From Apodemus sylvaticus (taxonomy: Eukaryota; Chordata; Mammalia; Rodentia; Muridae): a stretch of DNA of 64,000 bases. The notes under the pieces were generated by a model that was not told the origin of the DNA, made no database searches, and worked only from the letters and a program-made list of their open reading frames with translations. The stretch is from NCBI RefSeq assembly GCF_947179515.1, contig NC_067474.1, forward strand, positions 100,935,253 to 100,999,252, written 5' to 3'. Numbering within the stretch: the first letter of the stretch is position 1; each line of letters begins with the position of its first letter. The position numbers were made by a program, and so were the translations under genes. Of this stretch, positions 44,365 to 55,152 are shown in pieces.

Positions 44365-45615
44365 AGCAAACCCTAAAACACATTGGCCCTGAGAGGTTAT
44401 CCAAGTAATTGTGCAACTGAAGACCACAGACAGATGGGCTTCCAATGGAAAAGTAAAGGGATGTGATTAGAAATATTCTGTAATTTTGGAATGTTCAAGG
44501 ATGGGCATACAGCAGATTTACTGAACTGTGTTAGCAGTTGGGAAACAACTAAATGAAAAACACATGACATCATTTATGATTGTGTAGTTTCCGCTTCAGT
44601 GACAAGTGTTTCTGTTCATAAACACTTGACTAGCAAGCAAGTGCGTGGTTAAAATTTTGATTGACATCCAGTCTCTGCAAAGAAAGCACCATGACTCATC
44701 TAAATTTTGAAGTGTAATAATCATGAAGGTTTTAGTTATGTATAAAGATATTCCATAGAGGTAATTGGACAAGAATGCAATTTTTAAAGCTCTTGACTTG
44801 CTTTGGTGATAAGTGACAGCCAAAACAAGCGCATTATTTACTTATCAAATTAATCTTAACAGTTACCATTTCTTCCTTGTCCATATCTTGCTTAGTTTTT
44901 TTGTTTATTTTTTAATGAAAAATAATTAGAAGTATCATGTTACTATTTGGTGGGCTTTAATTGCTTAATGGCTCTAATTAAGACCTAATAATCCAAAAGT
45001 AAATAAATTGTTACTTCAAGGTGAAAAATACCTGTATAGATGTGATAGATTTTTCATATGGTCATTGATTAATGGCATTTACACATAGTACAGATCACCC
45101 TTTCCTAGTATAAAATGATTTCAAATATAATTATTCTGATAATTCCGAGCCTCATGATTCTTGACATGGTCCATAAACTATTAGTTGAATTAATATTAAA
45201 AATTAATTAGGGGTGTAAATCTATTACAGTCACTATTAGGAGTAATTATAGTATCTTGAGCTCTCTTATGATAAAATACAGCTTAGCTTTAGAAGTATAC
45301 TTTAAATCTGTGACTTATAAATAGCAATAATTTGGGGTGAGCTTATGTGTGCCATAAGAATTGCTAAGCTAATAGGACAAGTGTTGTTTGTCAGTTTCCT
45401 CTATTTAAATTATTTCAAACTTTTACAAAAATGTAGATCCTATTCATTTCATGTACTAGATTGCAACATTTTAAAGTGTGTAAAAAAGATTTTTAATCTT
45501 TCAAGTCACATTGAAAGTAATACAATGGCATTTGTGATTTTTATCATTTTGCTAATTTATATTTTCATTCATTCAGCCAGAGTCAGAGTATGCATGTGTT
45601 TTATTGTTTGTTTAT
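44365..45615. other. Repeat-free AT-rich intronic stretch
   Basis: About 1.25 kb without any recognisable SINE or LINE, in a window where SINEs otherwise occur every few hundred bases. Positions 44950-45000 and 45180-45250 are dense in TAAT/ATTA core motifs. Confidence 0.5.
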
Positions 45616-45617
45616 CT

Positions 45618-45702
45618 GAATAGATGAGAATGACCTTGAACTTCTGATTTTCTTGCCTCAGCCTACACAGTGCTGAAATTAGGGCAAGTGCCACCCTTTT
45701 TG
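45618..45702 (-). repeat. B1-like fragment
   Basis: Reverse complement, with AATGACCTTGAACTTCTG and AGTGCTGAAATTAGGGC. Confidence 0.55.
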
Positions 45703-45799
45703 GTTTATATCTTGCTGGGATTGAAATCTATACCTTGTGCACTTAAAATGCATTATTATTATTGTTATTCCTGTTGTTATTATTGATATTATTGTTATC

Positions 45800-45973
45800 A
45801 TGTGTATTCACAATGAGCCCAGATGCTTGTGAAAGCCAGAGCTATCAGATCCCTTGGATCTTGGAGTTATAGGGAGTTGTGAGCTACCTGATGTGAGTGC
45901 TGGAAGCCAAACTTGAATATGCTAGAAAAGTAGTATGTGCTCTTAACTGCTGAGTTGTCTTTCTCGGCATCTG
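45800..45973 (-). repeat. B2/B3-type SINE, diverged
   Basis: Reverse complement: GGAGTTATAGGGAGTTGTGA and TCTTAACTGCTGAGTTG. A (TTA)n patch precedes it. Confidence 0.75.
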
Positions 45974-46095
45974 AGTATTCTGATCATATAGATCCCTTAA
46001 CTTATGAAGAGGTTATAGCCCAAAAGTCGTAAGTCAATAATTTTGTACATAAAAATGCATTTAAGAAGAATGAACATCATGTGTAATTGTGTGGC

Positions 46096-46212
46096 AAATA
46101 CAGGTGACTTTCTGTGAGTTTGAGGCCATCCAGGGCCTACAGAGCCCTGAGCTCTAGGCCAGAGCCCTGAGCTTTAGGCCAGCTCCGGCTACATAATGAG
46201 AACCTGTCTGGT
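46096..46212 (+). repeat. B1-like SINE with internal 20-bp duplication
   Basis: TGAGTTTGAGGCCATCCAGG, then near-identical 20-bp copies at 46141-46160 and 46161-46180 (AGAGCCCTGAGCTCTAGGCC, one mismatch), and a B1-type GAGAACCTGTCTG end. Confidence 0.8.
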
Positions 46213-46350
46213 TCAGTGGGTAAAGTGCTTGCTGTGATAACTGGATTTCATAGCACCTATGTAAATGGTAAATAAATGGTGCCTTTAATTGCAGTGTTTA
46301 AGAGCTTAAACAGAAGATCCGTGGGGCAAACTACATATCTGTACTAGCTA
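46213..46350 (+). repeat. RSINE1/B4-like SINE, degenerate
   Basis: tRNA-like GGTAAAGTGCTTGCTGTG and a weak AATTGCAGTGTTTAAGAG middle. Confidence 0.5.
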
Positions 46351-46496
46351 GAATTGACCAGCTATGGGTTCACTGAGAAACTTTTCCTCATTAAACAAAA
46401 TGGAGGGTGATTTAGGAAATCAGTTGGTGTTAACTTTGGGTGCCCATACAATGTACATATACCCATCACCATGTATTTACCTACAGATATGTCAGT

Positions 46497-46520
46497 GTGT
46501 GTGTATGTGTGTGTGTGTAA
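46497..46520. repeat. Short (TG)n tract
   Basis: About 10 TG units with one A interruption. Confidence 0.85.
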
Positions 46521-46644
46521 ATACACATGCCAAAACAAAGTAAGATAAAAAAAATTCACTTAAAGTTGGAGAGGTGCTATGTTGGTAGATATGTGTTGCC
46601 ATCTGGAGGATGTCATTTTGATCTGAAGAACCGGTGATTAAAAG

Positions 46645-46880
46645 TAATTTGGGAGTGGTGGCCTGTGGTCATAATACTAATTGAGAGAAGGTAAAGACAA
46701 GTAAATCACTGAGTCTTGGTGGTCTGCCAGCCTGCCTAGCCTACTTGGCCAATTCTAGGTCACTGAAAAACCCTGTCTCAAACAAAGCATATAGAATATC
46801 TGAGGGACAATAGCCGAGGTTCTCTTTGGCCTCTACCTACACAAGTGCACATGCTTGCATACCCACACACATATATATGA
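46645..46880 (+). repeat. RSINE1/B4-type SINE
   Basis: CTGCCAGCCTGCCTAGCC, AACCCTGTCTCAAAC and a CTTTGGCCTCTACCTAC end with CACACACATA. Confidence 0.75.
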
Positions 46881-47199
46881 TCCATTTAGTATACCTACTT
46901 TATTGATCATCGTGGTTTAGCAACAGTATACTTTACACTATGGGCTGCTTATTTATGTGATCTAGTGGCTGACTGGAATTTGCTGCTTGCTGCTATTTCC
47001 CAAAGAGCCTAGCCTTTCATCTTATATTCTCTATGGTGCTTGGTGAAGAAAAGATTAACATCATATATTGAGGTACACTTTCTACTGAATGTGCATTGCT
47101 CTGACACTATTGTGAAGCTGAAAAGAAACATCTGTCAGACCATTTTAGACAAGGACCGTCTTAAGATTGTCATACCTTTGACTGAACAGCTCTAAGCGA

Positions 47200-47325
47200 G
47201 GTGATGTGTACAGATGGTCCTCAGGGATACTTAGAGAGTTGAGGCAAAGAGGAGCTCTTGAGCCTGGGATTTTGGTGCAAGTCCACAAGCATAGTGAGAC
47301 CTTCTATTCCTTATATAAATAAATG
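47200..47325 (+). repeat. Very degenerate B1-like SINE
   Basis: AGCATAGTGAGACCTTCTA resembles a B1 right arm. The left half is unclear. Confidence 0.4.
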
Positions 47326-47409
47326 TTAAGAAAGCTGTGAATTCCTCATTGTTTATGATGAGAAAGCATTTATTTAGAACAAAGTAAGGTGAGGATCCAA
47401 ACTGCATAT

Positions 47410-47413
47410 TCTT

Positions 47414-47452
<39 letters not shown>

Positions 47453-47540
47453 TTTGAGATATAGTCTTACTATGTGTACCAGGTTAACCTTAACCTCACA
47501 GAAATCCACCTACTTCTGACTTCTGAATGCAGGAATTAAT
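47410..47540 (-). repeat. (TTTA)n tract plus B1 SINE
   Basis: About 11 TTTA units (47411-47455) stand where the B1 tail would be. They are followed by GAGATATAGTCTTACTATG and CACAGAAATCCACCTACT. Confidence 0.8.
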
Positions 47541-47777
47541 ATATTTATGTATCTTTTAAATGACATCTTTTTGCTCACCTAGAGACCGATGAACCATTCC
47601 ATCCAAGCATGTAAACTGAATATTTTCTTTTTAGTGTTCCACAGTGTATCTTTCAGCTTCTGTTCAGTAAGATGAACAGCTAACTTGCTACCTTGATAAA
47701 CATGTTGAATAAAAGTTATAATTGTGAATGTTGTAACTATAATTTTATATCCTGGTATATCTTCTTTTCCCTCTTGA
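47541..47777. other. No feature recognised
   Basis: AT-rich intronic spacer. Confidence 0.35.
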
Positions 47778-47902
47778 ATCCTAGCACTTGGGAGGCAGGG
47801 GCAGGTAGATCTTTATGAGTTCAAAACCATTGTGGATAGTGCGTTCCAGGAAGGTCACTTCCTGATAATCAGAGAGGCCCTGCCTCCAAAAACAGAAAAG
47901 GA
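47778..47902 (+). repeat. B1 SINE, diverged
   Basis: AGCACTTGGGAGGCAGGGGC and GTGCGTTCCAGGAAGG. Confidence 0.75.
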
Positions 47903-48069
47903 GAAACTTTTCTCTTTGGCCCATTTGCTTTTAAGATTTACTTCAAATTTTACTGTTTAACAGTCATTGAGCATGTTGGTTACATTAGTAAAGCTTCAGT
48001 TTCTAGCATGTGCTGTGAGTGGAAATAGAAGAAAGGCTTTATATATTTTGAGTTCTGAAGCGTTTAACC

Positions 48070-48187
48070 ACATGGGACTTTTGTCTTCTGTGGAGCTCAC
48101 GTGAGTAACCTGATATGGGTGCTGGGAACCAAACTCAGGTCCTCTGGAAGAGCAGACCACTTACCACAGAGACATCTCTTTAGCCTG
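48070..48187 (-). repeat. B2 SINE, truncated
   Basis: Reverse complement: GATATGGGTGCTGGGAACC, CAGGTCCTCTGGAAGAGC and ATCTCTTTAGCC. Confidence 0.85.
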
Positions 48188-48212
48188 GATTAGAGACTTT
48201 TAAAATGGATTA

Positions 48213-48433
48213 TTAAAAACTTTATTTTTTTATTTTATGTGTATGGGTATTTCCTCTGCTTGTATGACTTTGCATAATGCATGTGCAGTGCCCAGGGAGG
48301 CTAGAAGAACTTGATTCCTTGGAACTGGAGTTACAGACAATTGTAAACTACCATGTGGGAACTGGAAATTAAACCCAGGTTCTCTGGCAGAGCAGTCAGT
48401 GCTCTTGGCCACTGAACCATCACTCCATCTCTG
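48213..48433 (-). repeat. B3-type SINE
   Basis: Reverse complement: GGAACTGGAGTTACAGAC and CAGGTTCTCTGGCAGAGC. Confidence 0.85.
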
Positions 48434-48984
48434 GATTAGAGGCTTTTAAACATAAGGTATTTTCAGTTTACAGTGGATTATTGAGCTATAACCTCATTAT
48501 AAATATATTACAATTTAAGCTTTTTGGGTATTGATGGGATTTAGGGCTTAGCTGATATGGAACAAGGAGAATGGTGTGTTGTGTGCCTCACCTACCTGGA
48601 TATTCATACAGCTGATAACTAATTAGGGAGGAGAGGTGGAGAAGAGGTAGGCATGTGATCCTGGTTTCTGAAGTTTTTGTCTGCCTGGTAGTAGTGGTCC
48701 GAGAACATGAGGGATACTTGGATGTTATTCACTCAGAGAAAAAGGCATAAGATGGTAAGTGATGTGGAAGCACTTTTCCTGGGTCTTGGAGTTCAGAAGT
48801 TCCATTCTTCTTAGATTTGGGAGATCAAAGATGGAATGCTTGCCTAGTTTTCACCAGGTTGTAGAAATAGGGGAACTTATTATGAAGAATCAAGGATACA
48901 AGAACATTTACTGATTGGTATTAGAGTCAAACTGTTGTGAAGGAGGGAAGAGTGTTTAGTGGGAGGAAGACATCTTTACAGTGT
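48434..48984. other. No feature recognised
   Basis: Unique-looking intronic sequence. Confidence 0.4.
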
Positions 48985-49220
48985 TTGAAGGGCTGCTTCA
49001 GCCTGTGAAATGCTTGCTGCACAAGCCTGAAGACATTAATTTGGATCTCCAGCACCCACATAAAAGCTGGTGTGATCTTGGGCCAAGTTGATGACTTCTG
49101 GAGTGAGATCCTGCTTAAAAAAGTAAGGATGATGCCCAGCATGGACCTCTGACTTTCACATATGTGTACATGCATGCACACACCCCTGCATACACATTTG
49201 CATAGTCACATGCATAGGTA
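48985..49220 (+). repeat. RSINE1/B4-type SINE
   Basis: AAATGCTTGCTGCACAAGCC head and a CATGGACCTCTGACTTTCAC 3' section with CACACACC. Confidence 0.78.
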
Positions 49221-49254
49221 TATATCTCCCACACTTGCACATACATGTGTGGGG

Positions 49255-49255
<1 letters not shown>

Positions 49256-49294
<39 letters not shown>

Positions 49295-49303
49295 ACACAG
49301 ACT
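49256..49303. repeat. (AC)n microsatellite
   Basis: About 20 AC units with two G interruptions. Confidence 0.93.
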
Positions 49304-49454
49304 TTATCCCAATAGAGATGGAGAATTAGTTTGGTTTTGAAATGGCTCAAGTAGCAGTCACTCTGTAAAGGTATATAGCTAGGATGAATGACATCTAAGA
49401 CCATGGCCCCCTCTTCCCCTTTCTTCCTTTCCTCCTTCCCTTCTATTCCCTCTT

Positions 49455-49642
49455 TTTTCTAGGATATCTCCAATGTTACGCAAGCATTCTACCAATGAAC
49501 TATACTCTCAGCCAAACATAGCTTTCACCTTTCTTGTGTTTTGGTACATATTCTTTCTACATACTCTAGGCTGGTCTAGAATTCATAGCCATCTTCCTGC
49601 TTTAGCCTCCCAAGTGTTGGGATTATAGGTGATGCCTCATTA
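49455..49642 (-). repeat. B4-type composite SINE
   Basis: Reverse complement of an ID-like head (CAAGCATTCTACCAATGAAC) and then a B1-like part (CCCAAGTGTTGGGATTATAG). Confidence 0.72.
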
Positions 49643-50645
49643 ACTTACTAGTTAATGTCTTTTGTCCTTTTTGCTTATAATACTGTCAGCACAAGAGCCA
49701 GAATAATTTTTTGTAAAAGTGTAAGTTGCCTGAAATCCTCTTTTTTTTTTCTTTTCTTCTGACCCTGACCCAAAAGATAGAGTCTGTCTTTGTAGCTACC
49801 AAAAAGGCTATTTGATCTGACCTATTTTTGGCTACTTTACTGTAATTCTCCCTCAGTCAATTATTTTCAAATGAGCTTGTTCCTTATTCATATGAGCATA
49901 TTCTTACCATGACTTTTGCCCGCCCTTTTTCCTTGACTGTCATTTTCTTCTGAGACTGTGACTTGTTCCATTACCTTCTTTAAGCCTTGGAAGAAGTGTC
50001 AGCTCTATCAGTGGGGCTTTTCATGCCCATCCTCTATAAAACTGGAACCCTTTCCTAGTGTCATCTCTTCTCCTGTCCTTAGTTATATTAAGCATAGCAG
50101 TCATTTCACAGGTTCTTGTGACTTACTGTTTTCCCGATTCTTCTTTTCTCTTTTGTGACTGTAATCTAACAGAGCAGGATCTTCTGTCTCACAGTGCCTC
50201 CTTCTGTGCCTGCCACATGGCAAACATCTAGGAATTTTTGTATCGCATATAGATGTTGGTATTGATATTGAACCTTTTGGAAGGCCTAGGTTTCTTTTTC
50301 ATGTTTTATGGAAAAGCCCTTGAACTAACTGTGAACTGTCAAGTGAGGACATTTTTGGCTTCCTGTAGCAAATACCTTTTGTAATTGACTTTTTAATTTG
50401 AATTTTTATTATTAATTTTTTAAGGTCTGTTAGGCAGGATTCTACAGTAAGGCTCTTTATCTTTTCTAGGAAAGTTATGGTCTTTCAGTGCATTGGATAC
50501 TTGCTCTTGGCACAGAGCAGAAACTTCACTTCATGTTCTACATCAATCATGTTTATGGCAAAGCTGAAGGCTAGGGCTGTCGCAGTAGGAGAACACTTTG
50601 ATTCTGCAGCACTGTAGAAAGCAAACCCAGTTAAAACAGAAAAGC
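49643..50645. other. Repeat-free stretch, about 1 kb
   Basis: No SINE or LINE seen. A minus-strand open frame (50485-50706) follows a TTTGCTTTCTACAG-like acceptor on that strand at about 50620. No protein family is recognised, so it is not called an exon. Confidence 0.4.
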
Positions 50646-50886
50646 AAAGCTGATGGGTTGGCTGTGGCTCACTTGACAGAGCCCATGCCTGGCATGTACG
50701 AAGCATAGGTTAGATCCCCAGAGTGACATAATGGAGTGTCCCAGAGCTCAGGAGGTAGAGGCACATGGATCAGAAGTTCGAGGTCATCCTAGGCTATTAG
50801 AGATCCATGCTAACCGAAGCTACTCAAGACTCTATCTCAGGCAACCAACCCATCAGCCAGCAAATACAACAACAACAACAACAATG
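50646..50886 (+). repeat. B4-type SINE with (CAA)n tail
   Basis: ID-like GGCTCACTTGACAGAGCCC, then B1-like GAGCTCAGGAGGTAGAGGC and a (CAA)6 tail. Confidence 0.78.
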
Positions 50887-51295
50887 CAAAAGCAAAACCT
50901 AAGTGTTTGATATGAAAGGGCTACAGTATAATGTAGAAAAATTTCAAATCTTTTTTAAACTCATGAATCTGTCTACCAAAAGGTACGAATTGAAAATACC
51001 GATGAGAGATGCTTTGCTATTCAAAATAAAAGTATTTAAAATTTTAATGTATGGCATAATCATCTTATAAATCAATTTGGACCATGAGATTATAATAATG
51101 AGCATAACATTTAAAATGAATGATTCTGAATAAAATTTATAAATTCTTCAGTGCCTCATTTTGCTTTTATTAGATGCCATTAAAAAAGTCTTCATTGATA
51201 GAGATGGGTGATACATGATTATATTTTTTTAAACAACAGATATTGAAATCTTATCATTTTTAGTTGCTTATTTTATACATTTTAGTCTTTTAAAG
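50887..51295. other. No feature recognised
   Basis: AT-rich intronic sequence. Confidence 0.4.
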
Positions 51296-51299
51296 TTCA

Positions 51300-51690
51300 C
51301 TTTTATTTATTTGCTTTTGTGTGTATGCATGCATGTGTGTGCCTGTGGTAGGGTACACATGCATATCACAATATGAATGTAGACATCTGAAGACAACTTT
51401 GGGGAGCTGTTCTTTTTGTTTTTTTGTTTGTTTGTTTTTTTGTTTTTTGGATTTGGTTTTTTTGAGACAGGGTTTCTCTGAATAGCCCTGGATGTCCTGG
51501 AACTCAGTCTGTAGACCAGGCTGGCCTCGAACTCAGAAATCCACATGCCTCTGTCTCCCAAGTGCTGGGCAAACAGGTGTGCACTACCACCGCCCGGCTG
51601 GAGCTGTTCTTTCCTTCTACCATGTGGGTTCTTCCTTGCATTAAACTCAGGTTGTCAGGCTTGGTGGTAAGCACCTTGCTAATCCATCTT
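51300..51690 (-). repeat. B3-like SINE split by a B1
   Basis: Left part TGTGTGTATGCATGCATGTG to GACAACTTTGGGG. The right part after the B1 (51600-51690) has ACCATGTGGGTTCTTCC, CTCAGGTTGTCAGGCTTGG. Confidence 0.78.
51416..51599 (-). repeat. B1 SINE with perfect target duplication
   Basis: Reverse-complement B1 (GAGACAGGGTTTCTCTGAAT ... CACCGCCCGGCT) with its T-rich tail on the left. Flanked by exact GGAGCTGTTCTTT at 51403-51415 and 51600-51612. Confidence 0.96.
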
Positions 51691-51695
51691 CCTTC

Positions 51696-52078
51696 CCCCC
51701 TCCTCTCCTCTCCTCTCCTCTCCTCTCCTCTCCTCTCCTCTCCTCTCCTCTCCTCTCCTCTCCTCTCCTCTCCTCTCCTCTCCTCTCCTCTCCTCTCTCC
51801 TCTTCCCTCTCTTCTCCCCTCCCCTCCCCTCCCCTCCTCTCCCCTCCCTTCCCCTCCTCTCCCCTCCCCTCCCTTCTCTCCTCTTCCCTCTCTCCTCTCC
51901 TCCCCTCCCCTCCCCTCCCCTCTCCTCCCCTCTCCTCTGCTCTCCTCCCCTCCCCTCTCCTCCCCTCCCCTCCCTTCCCTTTCTCTCCTCCCCTCTCCTC
52001 CCCTCTCCTCCCCTCCCCTCCCCCTCCCCCCTCTTTCTTTCTGTCCCCTCTCCCCTCCCCTCCTCTCCCCTCCCGTCT
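51696..52078. repeat. Long (TCCTC)n polypyrimidine tract
   Basis: About 380 bp with almost no purines on the + strand. It starts as nearly pure TCCTC repeats (51702-51800), then becomes TCCCC/TCCTC mixtures. The 170-176-codon frames across it on both strands arise from the repeat. Confidence 0.97.
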
Positions 52079-52092
52079 GGTTTGGTGTTTAG

Positions 52093-53250
52093 GGTTTTCT
52101 TTCTGTAGCCTCTAGAGCACCTTGTAGCACCAAAGACCCTAGAACCTAGTGGTGAAAGTTCCATGCAGGCACCAGCTTGACCTTTCTTCATCCAGCTGTG
52201 CGGATGCTGTCCTTGGCAATAGAGCCCCTGCTGTCAGTGTTGTCCTAGTATCAACCTTGGTTGTTTAGGGATCTCCACAGGATGCCTTCAGCTAACAACT
52301 CCACTGAATGCAACCAAGTCCCACCACTGGAAGCCCACAGAGATGGCCAGTTCAGACTCCATATCTTCTATTACTAGGAGTCTTCACTAGGATCACCCTT
52401 ATAGGTGCCAGGAAGTTTCCACTGAACTAGGTTTCTATATCACCTCCCAATTTCTTGCCAAATCCAGCTGTCTCTCCCAGTATTCTCCCTATGTCCTTAC
52501 CCCTGTCTGGTCCCTCACTCTCCTGTTTCCACTAGCCCTCCCAGTCCACCGGCAAAATCTATCCTATTTGTCCTTCCTAGGGAGATCTGTGCATCCCTCT
52601 GGAATCCTCCTCTTTATCTAAGTTCTCTAGGTCTGTGGATTTTAGCTTGATTATCACTTATTTAACAGCTAATATACATATATAAATGAATACATACCAT
52701 ATTTGTCTTCCTGGGTCTGGGTTATCTCACTAAGAATGCATTTTTTTCTACATGGATCCATTTGCCTGCAGATCTCCTGATGTTATTTTGTTACTTTTTA
52801 AACAGTTGAGTAGTACTCTATTGTGTAAATGTTTCTTTTCTTTTTTTTTGTTTTTTTGTTATTTTTCGAGACAGGGTTTCTCTGTATAGCCCTGGCTGTC
52901 CTGGAATTCACTGTAGACCAGGCTGGCCTAGAACTCAGAAATCCACCTGTCTCTGCCTCCAAAGTGCTGGGATTAAAGGCGTGTGCCACCACCGTCTGGC
53001 CCACTTTTCTTTTTAAAGATTGATTCTTTGGCCGAGGGATATCTATGTTGTTTCCAGTTATTGGCTATTATGAATAAAACTGCAAATACCCTTGTGGTAG
53101 GATGGAGTGTCCTTTGGGTATATATCCAAGAATTGTATAGTCTGGTCTTGAGCTATATTGATTCTCACCTTTGTAAAGAACTACCATATTGATTTCCATA
53201 GTGGCTGTACAAGTTTGCACTCCCAACAGGACTGTGTACTACCATGTCAG
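52093..53250 (-). mobile_element. Lx-type L1, 3' UTR and ORF2 3' end, antisense
   Basis: The + strand is the reverse complement of the Lx 3' UTR (52093-52640: CATCCAGCTGTGCGG, CTTCTATTACTAGGAGTC) followed by the ORF2 end (52640-53250: GGTTATCTCACTAAGAATGC, GGGTATATATCCAAGAATTG). Interrupted by a B1. Confidence 0.85.
52828..53001 (-). repeat. B1 SINE nested in Lx L1
   Basis: Reverse complement: CGAGACAGGGTTTCTCTGTA, AACTCAGAAATCCACCTGTC, GGCGTGTGCCACCACC. Low divergence. T-rich tail on the left. Confidence 0.95.
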
Positions 53251-53410
53251 ACCCATTTTCTTTGTTCTTTAAATCATCTTACTGTGGGAAATTTCAAATG
53301 CAATATGAATAAGGAATGCAGTAAGTAAATTTAATTTCACCAATTATTTTATCAATTTTGTGCTAACTTTAGGATTTACCTACATGACATTTGCCCATTT
53401 TTTTCTTTTT
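53251..53410. other. No feature recognised
   Basis: Short AT-rich spacer. Confidence 0.35.
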
Positions 53411-53610
53411 CAAGGTGTATGTGTGCATGTGTGTGTGTATGTGTACACATACGCAAGTTTGTACATGAATGTGTGGGTGCAGGAGTTAGGTCCTCTTAGA
53501 GCTGGAGTTACACATGGTTGTGAGCTGCCTGATATGGGTGCTGGGAACTGAACTTAGGTCCTGTAGAGAGTGGTATACACTCTAACCACTGAGCCACTTC
53601 TCCAGCCCAC
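53411..53610 (-). repeat. B3-type SINE
   Basis: Reverse complement: GAGCTGGAGTTACACATGG and CCACTGAGCCACTTCTCC. Confidence 0.9.
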
Positions 53611-54310
53611 AAAGACCTTTATTCTTTGACAGATGCTAAAATATATGAAGACTTTCCTAATTCTTACCTACCAGTGGGGTGGGGGGCAGGGAACCTTGGC
53701 TTTATAGATAATAAGCTGGATGTGTATTGGAATGTCATCTTTGTGCTTAAGTTTGCCAACTTTGTACCCTCTACTGACTAAAATGAATAGAGGATGTTGA
53801 GCACACAAGGAACACTTACTTTTTTTTCAGAGGCAGATGATTAATCTCCTGACAAACAGTTTAGAACCCAATGTAATTCCATTAGATTACTTGTTTGGAA
53901 TTCTGCAGGACTGTTATAGCTTCTAATAACTCAAAGGTGTGACTTTCCCATTAAATTGTACTTAATAAGTGGTGTAATTGGATCAAATGAGACTTTTTTT
54001 TTTAGCCTTGGTGCTATGATGAAACTGCCTGTTAGGTAGATGATAGAAGACCATTGCTTCCAGTGAGTAAATAAGATCAGTGAGTTTTATTGAGAGTAAA
54101 ATAATTTATCTTAAGCTTTTATTTGAATATAATTAATAACCCCATTTTAATTAAAGAAAATAATGTATGCCTATTTTGAGAAAAAATTAACATAGCAAAT
54201 ATAATGACAAATGTAATAGAATGTAATTCCCCCATCATCCACTTATTCAGAAATGACCTGTTTATGTGCTTTGTAAATTTATTTTGTCCTTTTCTCTCTT
54301 TTTAGTCTGT
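53611..54310. other. Repeat-free AT-rich stretch
   Basis: About 700 bp without recognisable repeats or exon. Confidence 0.45.
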
Positions 54311-54314
54311 TGTA

Positions 54315-54535
54315 AGCATTTCATTCATATGTATGTATACGATTTGTGTGTGTCAGAGGACAAGCTTGGGTGTCAGTCCTCTTCCACCTTGTTTGAGAGA
54401 GGGTCTCTCTCCCTGTTGGCTGCTGTGGATCCCAGGCTAGTTGGTCTGTGTGTTGAGGACTGTCCTGTTTTCTGTTGTCCTTTTTTGAGTGGTGACGCTC
54501 TGGGATTAGATGCTTGAACTGTTGGGTCCAGCTTT
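54315..54535 (-). repeat. Rodent dispersed repeat, class unassigned
   Basis: CACCTTGTTTGAGAGAGGGT and CCCAGGCTAGTTGG recall a common murine repeat with a B1-like interior. The name could not be settled. Confidence 0.5.
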
Positions 54536-54580
54536 GCCTTCCTTGCCTTTCCACTCCTTCGTTCCTTTGTTTCTTTCTAA

Positions 54581-54700
54581 AAGATTCATTTCTATTATTT
54601 AAAAAAATGTGTGTATATGTGTGTGTCTCTTTTGGGATATGCACACACGAGTGCGGGTGCCAGAGGAGTCCAGAAGGCAGAGTCAGATCCCTCGTCAAGG
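54581..54700 (-). repeat. B2/B3 tail-side fragment
   Basis: Reverse complement start (TGTGTGTATATGTGTGTG) leading to GGCAGAGTCAGATCCCTC. Truncated on the right. Confidence 0.55.
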
Positions 54701-55150
54701 CTCTCTTGACATGCTCTCTTGCTTCTCCTTCCTCCTTCTGCACTCTTTTTCTTCCTCATGGTCTTCCTCTTGAACAAGCCCAGGAACCTAAATTCCACCT
54801 ATGTCTCTTCTGCTCAGCTGTTGGCTGTTTTGGCTACTGGCATCTTTACCAATCAGAAATAGCTTGGGGACAGGGTCCCAGGGACTATTTGCAGATCTTA
54901 GGTCTTGGGGCCACACTTAGCATTACAATAGACAGTAAAATACAAAATCTCAACACTTCTTGGGCTTTTAATATTCTTGCTTCACTTGAAATGGAAGGTG
55001 AGTGGAACTCAAGAATTTGCTGCTCCATGGATACATCAGATTAGGAGCTCAGCTCTTAGGAGCAGCTAGGAGAATGCTTACTGTCATGGGGTGGTAAATG
55101 TTTTGGCCTATTCTGGACTTTCATCAAGTGCTCCTCTATTTAGTCTTTTA
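54701..55150. other. No feature recognised
   Basis: Contains part of a 176-codon open frame (54514-55044) that overlaps repeat-derived DNA at its start. No family is recognised. Confidence 0.4.
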
Positions 55151-55152
55151 CT

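Larger units (their letters stand above)
45980..47170. mobile_element. Ancient Tigger-like DNA transposon, split by SINEs
   Basis: Two flanks, about 45980-46095 and 46890-47170, match the two ends of a DNA transposon that I recall from human and other mammals. Left: AAAGTCGTAAGTCAATAA and AAATGCATTTAAGAAG. Right: TTTCTACTGAATGTGCATTG and CAAGGACCGTCTTAAG. They sit in the expected order and orientation. The middle is occupied by younger rodent SINEs. Family name uncertain (Tigger/TcMar group). Confidence 0.7.

Noticed and set aside
50485..50706. Minus-strand frame after an acceptor-like TTTCTACAG, possible exon of an antisense gene
   Set aside because: No protein family recognised, no clear donor, and no neighbouring exon.
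51562..52191. Open frames of 170-176 codons on both strands (Leu/Pro/Ser-rich and Arg/Gly/Glu-rich)
   Set aside because: Produced by the TCCTC polypyrimidine tract, which contains no stop codons on either strand.
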